Source: Lachnospiraceae bacterium (GTDB taxonomy: Bacteria; Bacillota; Clostridia; Lachnospirales; Lachnospiraceae). From it: 5,471 bases of DNA. Positions 1 through 4,944 of the stretch are shown in pieces. The notes beneath the pieces were generated by a model. The model saw only the letters and a program-made list of their open reading frames with translations. It was not told where the DNA came from and ran no database searches. The DNA lies in NCBI GenBank assembly GCA_024699395.1, contig JAILPU010000274.1, positions 1 through 5,471 on the forward strand. The letters run 5' to 3'. Position 1 is the first letter of the stretch. Each line of letters starts with the position of its first letter. A program made the translations under genes and the position numbers.

Positions 1-2
1 AG

Positions 3-1043
3 ATTGTCGATTCATACATAGAAAATGAACATTTAAAGAATCATCCCAACTTCAGATACAAGAAGGTAAATATTGTTATGGGTGCCAATGCATCGGGGAA
101 GACGTCTCTTGGAAGGATAATCATGAATGCGGTTACATTCATTGACACAAGGCGCTTTGAGTGTCTGACTGATTGCGTGAACGACATTTATGCCGATGCG
201 TTTCTTTCAATGGATTTTGTCGGAAGCGGTGAGACCCTTTATAACATGACGGTGGATATTTCTCCCATGCATGGGGAGAAATACACAGCAGATAATCTTA
301 AAGTAAAAGTTTCAAAAGCGGCTATAGGAAGTAGGGATAGTTATGAGAACTGTAAGGAAAAACTTAAAGAAGTTTGTCCCAAAACAGGAGACAAATATGC
401 GCAGATACTTGATGAGATAGAGACACTTCGGTTTTGCTTCCAATATCCTGTGGATGCTGATGGAGAGTACAGACTTCATACTGTAAGCAAGCCGGGCGTA
501 TACAGTAGTATAATGGAAAAAATGCTGAAAGCTTTGGATCCGGCAATTGATAAAGTTGAGCCACTTACAGAAGTTGATAATTCTTTTGTGATTCGAATGG
601 GAAAGAATTCATTTATTTTGCAGGATGGAGAATTGACGAATAAGGCATTTTTATCCAGCGGAACAAAGTCGGGGATTGCGGTTGCGGATATTCTTTACTC
701 TATAAAGGAAGAAGGACAGGGACTGTACTACTGTGATGAAAAGTTTTCTTATATCAACAGCGATATTGAAAAAGCAACAGTTTCTGTTATGATAGACTGC
801 CTTAGGGATAATGATCAGTTGTTTTTTACAACCCATAATACAGATATGCTGGATCTTCCGCTTCCCAAACATTCATTTCTTTTTATGAAAAAAAATGTGC
901 ATGAATCCGGACACTCAATCTCTTGTGTCAGCGCATCGGAATTTCTTAAGAGAAATACGGATTCAGTTCGTAAAGCAGTAGAAAATGATTTATTGTCGGT
1001 GGCACCTTCCACAGATTTGATTTTTGAGATTGGTGAACTGTAG
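3..1043 (+). CDS. AAA/ABC-type ATPase, 5' end outside the window (AAA_15/AAA_21, RloA/OLD-like)
   Basis: The reading frame is open to the left edge, so the true start lies outside. The ATG at 78 is internal: it sits inside the beta strand that leads into Walker A (NIVMGANASGKTS). Numbering from that Met, Walker A is at 2-10. An ABC-signature-like LSSGTKSG is at 192-199. The Walker B acidic pair is D220-E221 in YYCDEKFSYIN, and a switch histidine is H253 in FFTTHNTDMLD. The order and spacing match single-gene ABC-ATPases of the AAA_15/AAA_21 and OLD type, which in bacteria often drive anti-phage effectors. The long segment between Walker A and the signature would hold the coiled-coil or dimerisation insert. 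The next gene starts 11 bases after this stop and carries TOPRIM-like motifs, so the two probably form one ATPase-effector module. ATP binding and hydrolysis are well supported; the defence role is inferred from family and neighbour. Confidence 0.85.
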   Translation: MVDSYIENEHLKNHPNFRYKKVNIVMGANASGKTSLGRIIMNAVTFIDTRRFECLTDCVNDIYADAFLSMDFVGSGETLYNMTVDISPMHGEKYTADNLKVKVSKAAIGSRDSYENCKEKLKEVCPKTGDKYAQILDEIETLRFCFQYPVDADGEYRLHTVSKPGVYSSIMEKMLKALDPAIDKVEPLTEVDNSFVIRMGKNSFILQDGELTNKAFLSSGTKSGIAVADILYSIKEEGQGLYYCDEKFSYINSDIEKATVSVMIDCLRDNDQLFFTTHNTDMLDLPLPKHSFLFMKKNVHESGHSISCVSASEFLKRNTDSVRKAVENDLLSVAPSTDLIFEIGEL

Positions 1044-1054
1044 GAGAATGTGGC

Positions 1055-1570
1055 ATGAATAAAATGGGGAATTTCGTCCAATACTACGTAGAGGGAGAAG
1101 ATGAGGAAAAACTTATTTCAGTATTAAAGACGGATATTCGAACTCTTATTCCGGGGAAGATTAGCAAATTTAATGTGATTCAGAACAGGCTTACAAAGGC
1201 AAGGTTGATGAACCTAAGATACGATACAACGGTAGTACTAGTCTTTGATACAGATACTGACAACGTTGATATTCTTAATGAGAATATTAAAATTCTTAAA
1301 GCTACGGTAGCGGTAAAATCAATCATATGTGTAACTCAGGTAAGGAATTTGGAAGATGAACTGATAAGAAGCACAGATATAAGATATATCAGAGAATTGA
1401 CGGGTAGTAAAAGTGATTCTGAGTATAAGAAGGATTTGATAAGAACATCCAACTTGGCAATGCTTCTGATTCGGCATAGATTTAATATCAAGCAATTTTG
1501 GGCAAAAGAACCGACCGGAGTGTTCGCGAAGATATCAAATGGAGCTGATCTCATAAAGATTACAAATTAA
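1055..1570 (+). CDS. Small TOPRIM-like protein, likely effector partner of the preceding ATPase
   Basis: This is a 171-residue protein starting at ATG 1055. AGGAG at 1042-1046 overlaps the stop of the ATPase gene and lies 8 bases upstream, so the two are almost certainly co-transcribed and translationally close. The N-terminal half has the TOPRIM pattern: a beta strand ending in an acidic cluster (YYVEGEDEE, with E13 and E15), then a hydrophobic strand ending in an acidic triad (VVLVFDTDTD, D65/D67/D69). A further acidic motif, NLEDEL (98-103), follows. In TOPRIM enzymes such as OLD nucleases, primases and the AriB/RloB groups, the Glu and the DxD bind metal for phosphoryl transfer on nucleic acid. 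The C-terminal half (about 115-171) is helical with no motif I recognise. At 171 residues it is shorter than most RloB or AriB proteins. A nuclease activity is inferred, not shown, and I cannot assign a named family. Confidence 0.75.
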   Translation: MNKMGNFVQYYVEGEDEEKLISVLKTDIRTLIPGKISKFNVIQNRLTKARLMNLRYDTTVVLVFDTDTDNVDILNENIKILKATVAVKSIICVTQVRNLEDELIRSTDIRYIRELTGSKSDSEYKKDLIRTSNLAMLLIRHRFNIKQFWAKEPTGVFAKISNGADLIKITN

Positions 1571-1675
1571 AAAGAGCGAAGATGCATCACCGATGTTTAT
1601 AACGTCATTGTGGACGTAGAAACGGTATAAAACCGGCATATAATCATTAAACAATGATAAACAGCCAAGAATAAA

Positions 1676-1690
1676 CCATCAAAATGATGG
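1676..1690. promoter_or_regulatory. Operator-like palindrome, distal pair, copy 1
   Basis: CCATCAAAATGATGG is a perfect 6-bp dyad with a 3-base centre. The same sequence, with one arm base changed, lies in the promoter of the HipBA-like operon at 4133-4147. It is therefore a candidate second binding site for that operon's XRE protein. No clear promoter is positioned around it here. Confidence 0.6.
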
Positions 1691-1708
1691 CAAAAACCAT
1701 TAAATCAC

Positions 1709-1723
1709 CCATCATATTGATGG
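1709..1723. promoter_or_regulatory. Operator-like palindrome, distal pair, copy 2
   Basis: CCATCATATTGATGG is a perfect 6-bp dyad with centre TAT. Its centre is 33 bp from that of the preceding palindrome, exactly the spacing of the pair at 4133-4180. It matches the palindrome at 4166-4180 in 14 of 15 positions. Confidence 0.6.
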
Positions 1724-1727
1724 TAAC

Positions 1728-1763
1728 TATTGCCTGATAAAAAGGTTTCAAAATCTGATACCG
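1728..1763. repeat. Tandem repeat unit 1 (36 bases)
   Basis: First of two near-identical units. It begins TATTGCCTGATAAAA and ends GATACCG. The unit contains an imperfect inverted repeat, GGTTTCA then TGATACC (1744-1762), with one mismatch and a 5-base loop. The second unit follows after 2 bases. It could be a tandem operator or a remnant repetitive element; it is too short and too tightly spaced to be a CRISPR. Confidence 0.6.
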
Positions 1764-1765
1764 TA

Positions 1766-1801
1766 TATTGCCTGATAAAAGGTTTCAAAGACTCGATACC
1801 G
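1766..1801. repeat. Tandem repeat unit 2 (36 bases)
   Basis: Second unit, 38 bases downstream of the first. It is identical through TATTGCCTGATAAAA, then has one A fewer, then GGTTTCAAA, a short divergent stretch, and the same GATACCG end. The dyad is reduced to GGTTTC/GATACC. Divergence is confined to the loop and the A-run, which suggests that the arms are the conserved part. Confidence 0.6.
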
Positions 1802-1851
1802 GGCTTTTGTATAAAAACTGAATGATCAGGGGAAAAGCAAAAAACATATAA

Positions 1852-1869
1852 CTCTACGCTACGTAGGTA
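1852..1869. promoter_or_regulatory. MerR-type palindrome (possible relic operator)
   Basis: CTACG-CTA-CGTAG (1854-1866) is a perfect inverted repeat in a context (ACTCTACGCTACGTAGGTACC) like the operators that MerR-family activators bind between a -35 and -10 set 19 bp apart. Here the flanking boxes are poor (ATAACT before, TTTCCT after), and no merR-like gene is in the window. It may be a degenerate or transplanted promoter. It could still drive the downstream XRE gene. Confidence 0.3.
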
Positions 1870-1917
1870 CCGTTTCCTCGGGGCTTGGATTACAATCTGT
1901 GCATGGAGGTAAGGAAA

Positions 1918-2589
1918 ATGAACCAATATGTAACAGGTGCAGTTATTAATAAACTGCGGGAAAAGAATAAAATGACGCAGCGCGAGCTGGCAGAAAAGCT
2001 GGGAGTTAGTGAAAAAACGGTATCAAAATGGGAAAATATGAGAGGGCTACCTGACATTACTCTCTTAGAGCCTATTGCGAAGGCCTTTGGAATTTCACTA
2101 ACAGAACTGATATCGGGCAATACAGTTTACAATACCAATGTGTCCGCTAATATGTTGCGGTCCAAATTTTATATTTGCCCTGTGTGCGGAAATGTGATAC
2201 ACACTATGGGCGAAGCCGAAATTCATTGTCACGGCATAATGCTTTCACCTTTGGAGGCGGAAGCGACGGATGAGGAACATATGATATTTATCGACCGAGT
2301 TGAGGATGAGTATTATGTTCGTATCGATCACAGCATGACGAAGAAGCACTACATTTCCTTTATGGCAGCAGCAACGTCCGATGCTATTCAGATGGTGAAA
2401 CTATATCCCGAAGGAAGCGCTGAAGCAAGGTTTAAGATCAGAGGAGTCAGAAGGATATTCGTTTACTGTAACCGTGACGGCCTGTTTTTCATCGATCCTG
2501 TAAAGGGTATCGATGATAAGGAAAGCGGATATGATGATTCGAAAGAACGTAGGGAACTGGAAAAGGCGGCAGATATACTGTTTGGATAG
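1918..2589 (+). CDS. XRE-family regulator fused to a desulfoferrodoxin-like domain
   Basis: This 223-residue protein is predicted to bind DNA and an iron centre, most simply as a redox- or iron-responsive regulator. The start is ATG 1918 because GGAGG (1905-1909) lies 8 bases upstream; TTG 1885 and ATG 1903 have no such site. Residues 6-65 are an XRE helix-turn-helix (MTQRELAEKLGVSEKTVSKWEN at 19-40, the region with the recognition helix). Residues 84-112 resemble the desulforedoxin metal site: C87, C90 and C104, but H105 where that fold has its fourth Cys. Residues 115-192 follow the superoxide reductase Fe site: H121, H138 and H144 (DHSMTKKHYI) and C184 in YCNRDGLF. The last ligand, normally His in CNxHG, is D187. 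The residue before H121 is Glu rather than the catalytic Lys. Superoxide reductase activity is therefore doubtful, and sensing is my inference. The tail (200-223) is a charged helix. Confidence 0.85.
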   Translation: MNQYVTGAVINKLREKNKMTQRELAEKLGVSEKTVSKWENMRGLPDITLLEPIAKAFGISLTELISGNTVYNTNVSANMLRSKFYICPVCGNVIHTMGEAEIHCHGIMLSPLEAEATDEEHMIFIDRVEDEYYVRIDHSMTKKHYISFMAAATSDAIQMVKLYPEGSAEARFKIRGVRRIFVYCNRDGLFFIDPVKGIDDKESGYDDSKERRELEKAADILFG

Positions 2590-2595
2590 AATCTC

Positions 2596-2633
2596 AAAAA
2601 CTTGTTTGTACAGTTTGCACAAACAAGTTTTTT
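2596..2633. terminator. Bidirectional rho-independent terminator
   Basis: A perfect 14-bp stem (AAAAACTTGTTTGT at 2596-2609 pairing with 2619-2632) closes a 9-base loop and ends in six T. It starts 6 bases after the stop of the XRE-desulfoferrodoxin gene. The A-run on the 5' side gives a U-run on the other strand, so it can also end transcription of the convergent kinase gene, whose stop is at 2724. Confidence 0.85.
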
Positions 2634-2723
2634 AAGTATATCCCCATCATGGTGTTTTCTTTTCAAAAGATTTGTGAATAGTTATGATAAATAATATTGG
2701 GGCATATTTTGAGGTGGTAACAA

Positions 2724-3557
2724 TTACTTGCGTGGCTTGCACAAGTAGCCCAGTTGACGGATTCTTTCCAAGCAAATCCGTAGCACTCTGTTTATAACTA
2801 TGTCACTGTACATGCCAACCGGAATTGCATCCAAAATATCTCTGACATCCTGCTTGGAAAAATAAAATTCAATATTCTGTCCGTATAGTTTTTCGACGAT
2901 TTCGAGTTGCTCCAAAAAATCATTACAGAAAGTTTTCGGCTTGACTGAATCCATCATATCATAGAGTTTGGCGTCGTCATCTGTCAGAGGATAATCTATT
3001 GTTGTATCAGCCAATAAAGCCGCTCCCTGATCAAATATGGGACAGATTTCATACTGATTGGTATCATGCATCAGTACCGCAATATTGTGGGTGTGCCTGT
3101 CTTCGTTTAAAAAGAAAGAGTCGACTGTAAGGATTTTGGACATATATTTTCCGAAATTCTTAAGCCCTGTGATGCGCTCTGTTTCGTTAACGATTAACTT
3201 CAACCGGTCTTCATCATCCGGAGTTTTATAAATCATTGAATTAAGGCTTTGCCCATAAACATTTTTAAACAGTCTTTCCAAAGTTATGAGCTGATGTCCT
3301 TTTTTTAAAAAGTTTTTGCTTTTTACGCCGTTATATACATTGTTTTTATATTTGATTGTTTCAAGATCGTACAGAACAAACTCCGAAGAATCTAAGGAAC
3401 TCTTTTGCAGCAAATGGGAAATAAGATATTCCGCAAGACCTTCATAACCTGTGAAGTCTGCTTTGTACCAAATATCACCGTCTCGCCATTTCAGCTGGTT
3501 TCCTTTTGAAGATTTTGTATCTGTTTCTAATCTGTGCTGTTCAAATAATTCAACCAT
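2724..3557 (-). CDS. HipA/HipT-like serine/threonine kinase toxin
   Basis: This 277-residue protein is the predicted toxin kinase of a type II-like toxin-antitoxin pair. HipA-type kinases phosphorylate aminoacyl-tRNA synthetases (HipA on GltX, HipT on TrpS); the target here is unknown. Visible kinase parts are a Ser/Gly loop SSKGNQ (16-21), lysine K32 in WYKADF, and E39 on the following helix. The catalytic loop is LNEDRHTHN with D153 and N158, and the metal-binding Asp is D176 in PIFDQGAAL. The D153-N158 and D153-D176 gaps (5 and 23) equal those of E. coli HipA D309, N314 and D332. It is much shorter than HipA (about 440 residues), and its N-terminus begins almost at the nucleotide loop. The HipA N-terminal subdomain is therefore absent and may reside in the upstream gene. 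It starts 5 bases after the upstream stop with only a weak AGAGAG site, which suggests translational coupling. Confidence 0.85.
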   Translation of the reverse strand: MVELFEQHRLETDTKSSKGNQLKWRDGDIWYKADFTGYEGLAEYLISHLLQKSSLDSSEFVLYDLETIKYKNNVYNGVKSKNFLKKGHQLITLERLFKNVYGQSLNSMIYKTPDDEDRLKLIVNETERITGLKNFGKYMSKILTVDSFFLNEDRHTHNIAVLMHDTNQYEICPIFDQGAALLADTTIDYPLTDDDAKLYDMMDSVKPKTFCNDFLEQLEIVEKLYGQNIEFYFSKQDVRDILDAIPVGMYSDIVINRVLRICLERIRQLGYLCKPRK

Positions 3558-3562
3558 ATGTG

Positions 3563-4108
3563 TTATCTCTCTATTTCTATATGAAATTCATCTTCTTCCA
3601 TTCGACCTTTAGTTTTTTCGATGATGAGAAAAGGATCGTAAAAAGGAAGATTGTATTGTCTCAAAACCAGTTTCATCTTATCTCTTGATTTTGGGAAGCA
3701 TCTTGATTCCAGAAAATCTTCATAATCGTTAAAAGTAGGTTTTTCCTGTTTCCCGAAGGCCCTGTAAATCAAGTTGTCCGTGTAATTTAAAATTGCCACA
3801 CGTCGGTTTGTTTCATCCACATCGATCACTGTACAAAGCATATTTTTGTAATAATACTTTAAACGTATGGGATATTTTCGTGGAGGGATCGTGTAATCAT
3901 CTTTGATTTGTGGGTCACGCCGTAATATTTCCAATAAAAAAACTATGGGGCCTGTGATATGCGCATCCTGTGTTTCCCATCTTTCGACAGTGGGTTTGGA
4001 TATGCCGATGAATTCGGCAAATTCTTTTTGGGTCATTTTTAGAAGGTTTCGAACATACTTGATTTCTTCTGCTGTTGTGTATTTGGGGATGATATATTCT
4101 TTGGTCAT
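3563..4108 (-). CDS. XRE-family antitoxin with HipA-N-like C-terminal domain
   Basis: This 181-residue protein is the first gene of the operon with the kinase. GGAGG (4116-4120, read on the minus strand) lies 7 bases before ATG 4108. Residues 13-62 form a helix-turn-helix (MTQKEFAEFIGISKPTVERWE, 25-45), so it should bind the palindromes in its own promoter as HipB does. Residues about 78-181 are a separate domain: beta-rich IRLKYYYKNMLCTVIDVD, then YRAFGK, then FLESRCFPKSRDKMKL, and finally YDPFLIIEKTKGRMEED. From memory, the SR.P.SR and end-of-domain 'G-x-x-x-x-D' pattern resembles the region preceding the kinase core in Firmicutes HipA-like proteins. That would make this a fused HipB-HipS counterpart to HipT, but it is inference. 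The HTH and operon structure are well supported. Confidence 0.8.
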   Translation of the reverse strand: MTKEYIIPKYTTAEEIKYVRNLLKMTQKEFAEFIGISKPTVERWETQDAHITGPIVFLLEILRRDPQIKDDYTIPPRKYPIRLKYYYKNMLCTVIDVDETNRRVAILNYTDNLIYRAFGKQEKPTFNDYEDFLESRCFPKSRDKMKLVLRQYNLPFYDPFLIIEKTKGRMEEDEFHIEIER

Positions 4109-4126
4109 TATGATACCTCCATCTTC

Positions 4127-4155
4127 ATTTAACCATCAAAATGATAGCAAGTCAA
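4127..4155 (-). promoter_or_regulatory. Promoter of the HipBA-like operon
   Basis: Read on the minus strand: -35 TTGACT (4150-4155), a 17-base spacer, and -10 TTAAAT (4127-4132), followed by the GGAGG and ATG of the XRE antitoxin gene. The 15-bp palindrome at 4133-4147 fits wholly within the spacer, so a bound repressor would block RNA polymerase. This supports autoregulation. Confidence 0.6.
4133..4147. promoter_or_regulatory. Operator-like palindrome, hip-proximal, site 1
   Basis: CCATCAAAATGATAG matches the CCATCA-N3-TGATGG consensus with one arm base changed (A for G at 4146). It fills the -35/-10 spacer of the HipBA-like promoter. Its likely ligand is the XRE protein encoded just downstream on the minus strand. 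Confidence 0.7.
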
Positions 4156-4165
4156 GGCAAATCTA

Positions 4166-4180
4166 CCATCATTTTGATGG
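4166..4180. promoter_or_regulatory. Operator-like palindrome, hip-proximal, site 2
   Basis: CCATCATTTTGATGG is a perfect dyad centred 33 bp from site 1, close to three helical turns. Its right arm (TTGATG, 4174-4179) could double as the -35 of a plus-strand promoter for the acetyltransferase gene. Binding here could therefore regulate both divergent units. Confidence 0.65.
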
Positions 4181-4201
4181 TTTCATTTCAAAAGAAATAA
4201 T
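4174..4201 (+). promoter_or_regulatory. Candidate promoter of the acetyltransferase gene
   Basis: TTGATG (4174-4179), 16 bases, then AATAAT (4196-4201, five of six consensus). The -35 overlaps operator site 2. An alternative is TTGACC (4209-4214), 16 bases, then GTTAAT (4231-4236), which would leave a leader of only about 12 bases. Confidence 0.4.
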
Positions 4202-4254
4202 GTTTGGGTTGACCACATTTTATTCTTATTGTTAATCTATGGGGGGAGGCACCT

Positions 4255-4779
4255 ATGAATATGAAACTGAGAGATTTTAAAAGGGAAGATGCACAGGTTA
4301 TAGCCGGGTGGATCAAATCGGAGGATGACTTGTACAAGTGGTCTGCGGACAGGTATAATAAGTATCCGCTTTCGGGAAATGATATAAATGAAAATTACGC
4401 ATCGTTGGTTAAAACCGAACGGTTCTATCCTTTTTCTGCAGTGGATGATAAGGGGGATTTGATCGGGCATTTTATTATAAGGTATCCGAGAGAGGAGGAT
4501 GACAGCAGAGTCCGTTTCGGCTTTGTTATAATTAGTCCAAAACTCCGTAAAATGGGATACGGAAAAGAAATGCTCAAGCTTGGCATAGAATATGTAAAGG
4601 CAAATTTTGAAGCCTCGAGAATCGATTTGGGTGTCTTTGAAAACAATGAGAGCGCAAGACACTGTTACGAAGCGGTGGGTTTTAAGGAGTATGCCACGGA
4701 GGAATGTATAATGCCTAAAGGCACCGTGAAATGTATCTTCATGGAGATTAGCTGCAGAGGCACTTGGTCAGATAAATGA
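4255..4779 (+). CDS. GNAT-family N-acetyltransferase
   Basis: This 174-residue protein is predicted to move an acetyl group from acetyl-CoA to an amine; the substrate is unknown. The start is ATG 4255, 5 bases after GGAGG (4245-4249). Motif A covers 85-107, with the CoA pyrophosphate loop RKMGYG (98-103) after the strand FGFVIISP. Motif B is NNESARHCYEAVGF (130-143), with N130 and Y138 in their usual places. These are hallmarks of the RimJ/RimL-like GNAT fold. The gene is divergent from the HipBA-like operon across a shared 146-base region with two operator palindromes, so the two may be co-regulated. The last nine residues (166-174) are encoded by DNA that in another frame reads as the tail of an unrelated gene. 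The C-terminus has probably been replaced at a deletion junction. The GNAT core is complete, so it may still work. Confidence 0.85.
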   Translation: MNMKLRDFKREDAQVIAGWIKSEDDLYKWSADRYNKYPLSGNDINENYASLVKTERFYPFSAVDDKGDLIGHFIIRYPREEDDSRVRFGFVIISPKLRKMGYGKEMLKLGIEYVKANFEASRIDLGVFENNESARHCYEAVGFKEYATEECIMPKGTVKCIFMEISCRGTWSDK

Positions 4780-4879
4780 GAAAGCCTACGATACGGAAAT
4801 GAGATCAGAAGGAATAATAGATATCATAAAATTCGGAATCGCATTTTCGGGGAAAAGGTTAAAAATTCGAAAACAGTAA
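4751..4879 (+). pseudogene. Remnant C-terminal tail of a PD-(D/E)XK / AAA-ATPase-like protein
   Basis: A frame without its own start reads AAEALGQINEKAY, then a short link, then GIIDIIKFGIAFSGKRLKI, and ends at TAA 4877-4879. About 42 codons remain. This is the ending I know from the large AAA-ATPase-like + PDDEXK_9 proteins common in gut Firmicutes and Bacteroidetes, which finish with an 'ALxQIxxKxY...GIAFxGK' block. All upstream domains are missing. The first codons overlap the end of the acetyltransferase gene in a different frame, placing a deletion or recombination junction near 4750. Recognition is from memory and not from a search. Confidence 0.6.
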
Positions 4880-4894
4880 ACGATGCATTAAGTG

Positions 4895-4923
4895 TTGCGT
4901 GGTATTTTTGATCGGCTATCAAA
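4895..4923 (+). promoter_or_regulatory. Weak promoter candidate with dyad
   Basis: TTGCGT (4895-4900), 16 bases, then TATCAA (4917-4922) precedes the last gene. A 6-bp inverted repeat TTTGAT/ATCAAA (4907-4912 and 4918-4923) overlaps the -10. Both elements are weak, and the start would fall almost on the ribosome binding site. Confidence 0.2.
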
Positions 4924-4944
4924 GTGCCGGGGAAAGTGTAAAAT

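Larger units (their letters stand above)
1571..1917. other. 347-base intergenic region with several repeats and palindromes
   Basis: No convincing gene lies between the TOPRIM-like gene and the XRE-desulfoferrodoxin gene. From left to right it holds a weak inverted repeat ACGTC/GACGT (1602-1606 and 1613-1617) and a loose dyad ATCATT/AATGAT (1643-1658). These are followed by two CCATCA-N3-TGATGG palindromes (1676-1690, 1709-1723), two tandem 36-base repeats (1728-1763, 1766-1801), a MerR-type palindrome (1854-1866), and the GGAGG of the next gene (1905-1909). No strong terminator with a U-run follows the TOPRIM-like gene. The density of dyads suggests a regulatory or recombination-scarred spacer. 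Confidence 0.7.

Noticed and set aside
1571..1630. In-frame 19-codon stretch after the stop of the TOPRIM-like gene, suggesting read-through or a truncated gene
   Set aside because: It is too short, ends in another stop, has no recognisable motif, and the upstream protein looks complete without it.
1643..1658. ATCATT/AATGAT dyad as a third operator about 33 bp before the distal pair
   Set aside because: The half-sites are 8 bases apart instead of 3 and lack the CC/GG ends, so the likeness is probably due to AT-rich sequence.
1728..1801. Possible CRISPR array
   Set aside because: There are only two imperfect units, and the gap between them is 2 bases, so there is no spacer.
1885..1917. Longer start (TTG 1885 or ATG 1903) for the XRE-desulfoferrodoxin gene
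   Set aside because: GGAGG at 1905-1909 is correctly spaced only for ATG 1918, and the added residues lie before the conserved HTH.
1705..1926. Minus-strand open frame across the tandem repeats (73 codons)
   Set aside because: It runs through palindromes and repeats, has no ribosome binding site, and its repetitive product follows the DNA repeats. It looks non-coding.
2644..2652. CCATCATGG as a fifth operator
   Set aside because: It lacks the 3-base centre and full arms, and it lies between convergent genes beyond the terminator.
3506..3688. Plus-strand 60-codon hydrophobic open frame opposite the kinase/antitoxin junction
   Set aside because: It lies antisense to two well-supported genes, has no ribosome binding site, and its hydrophobicity is what the opposite strand of charged codons would give.
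3903..4235. Plus-strand 110-codon open frame over the antitoxin gene and operator
   Set aside because: It is the antisense shadow of the HTH coding region and runs through the promoter and both palindromes.
4237..4662. Minus-strand 141-codon open frame opposite the acetyltransferase gene
   Set aside because: The plus strand carries clear GNAT motifs and a strong ribosome binding site; this frame has neither.
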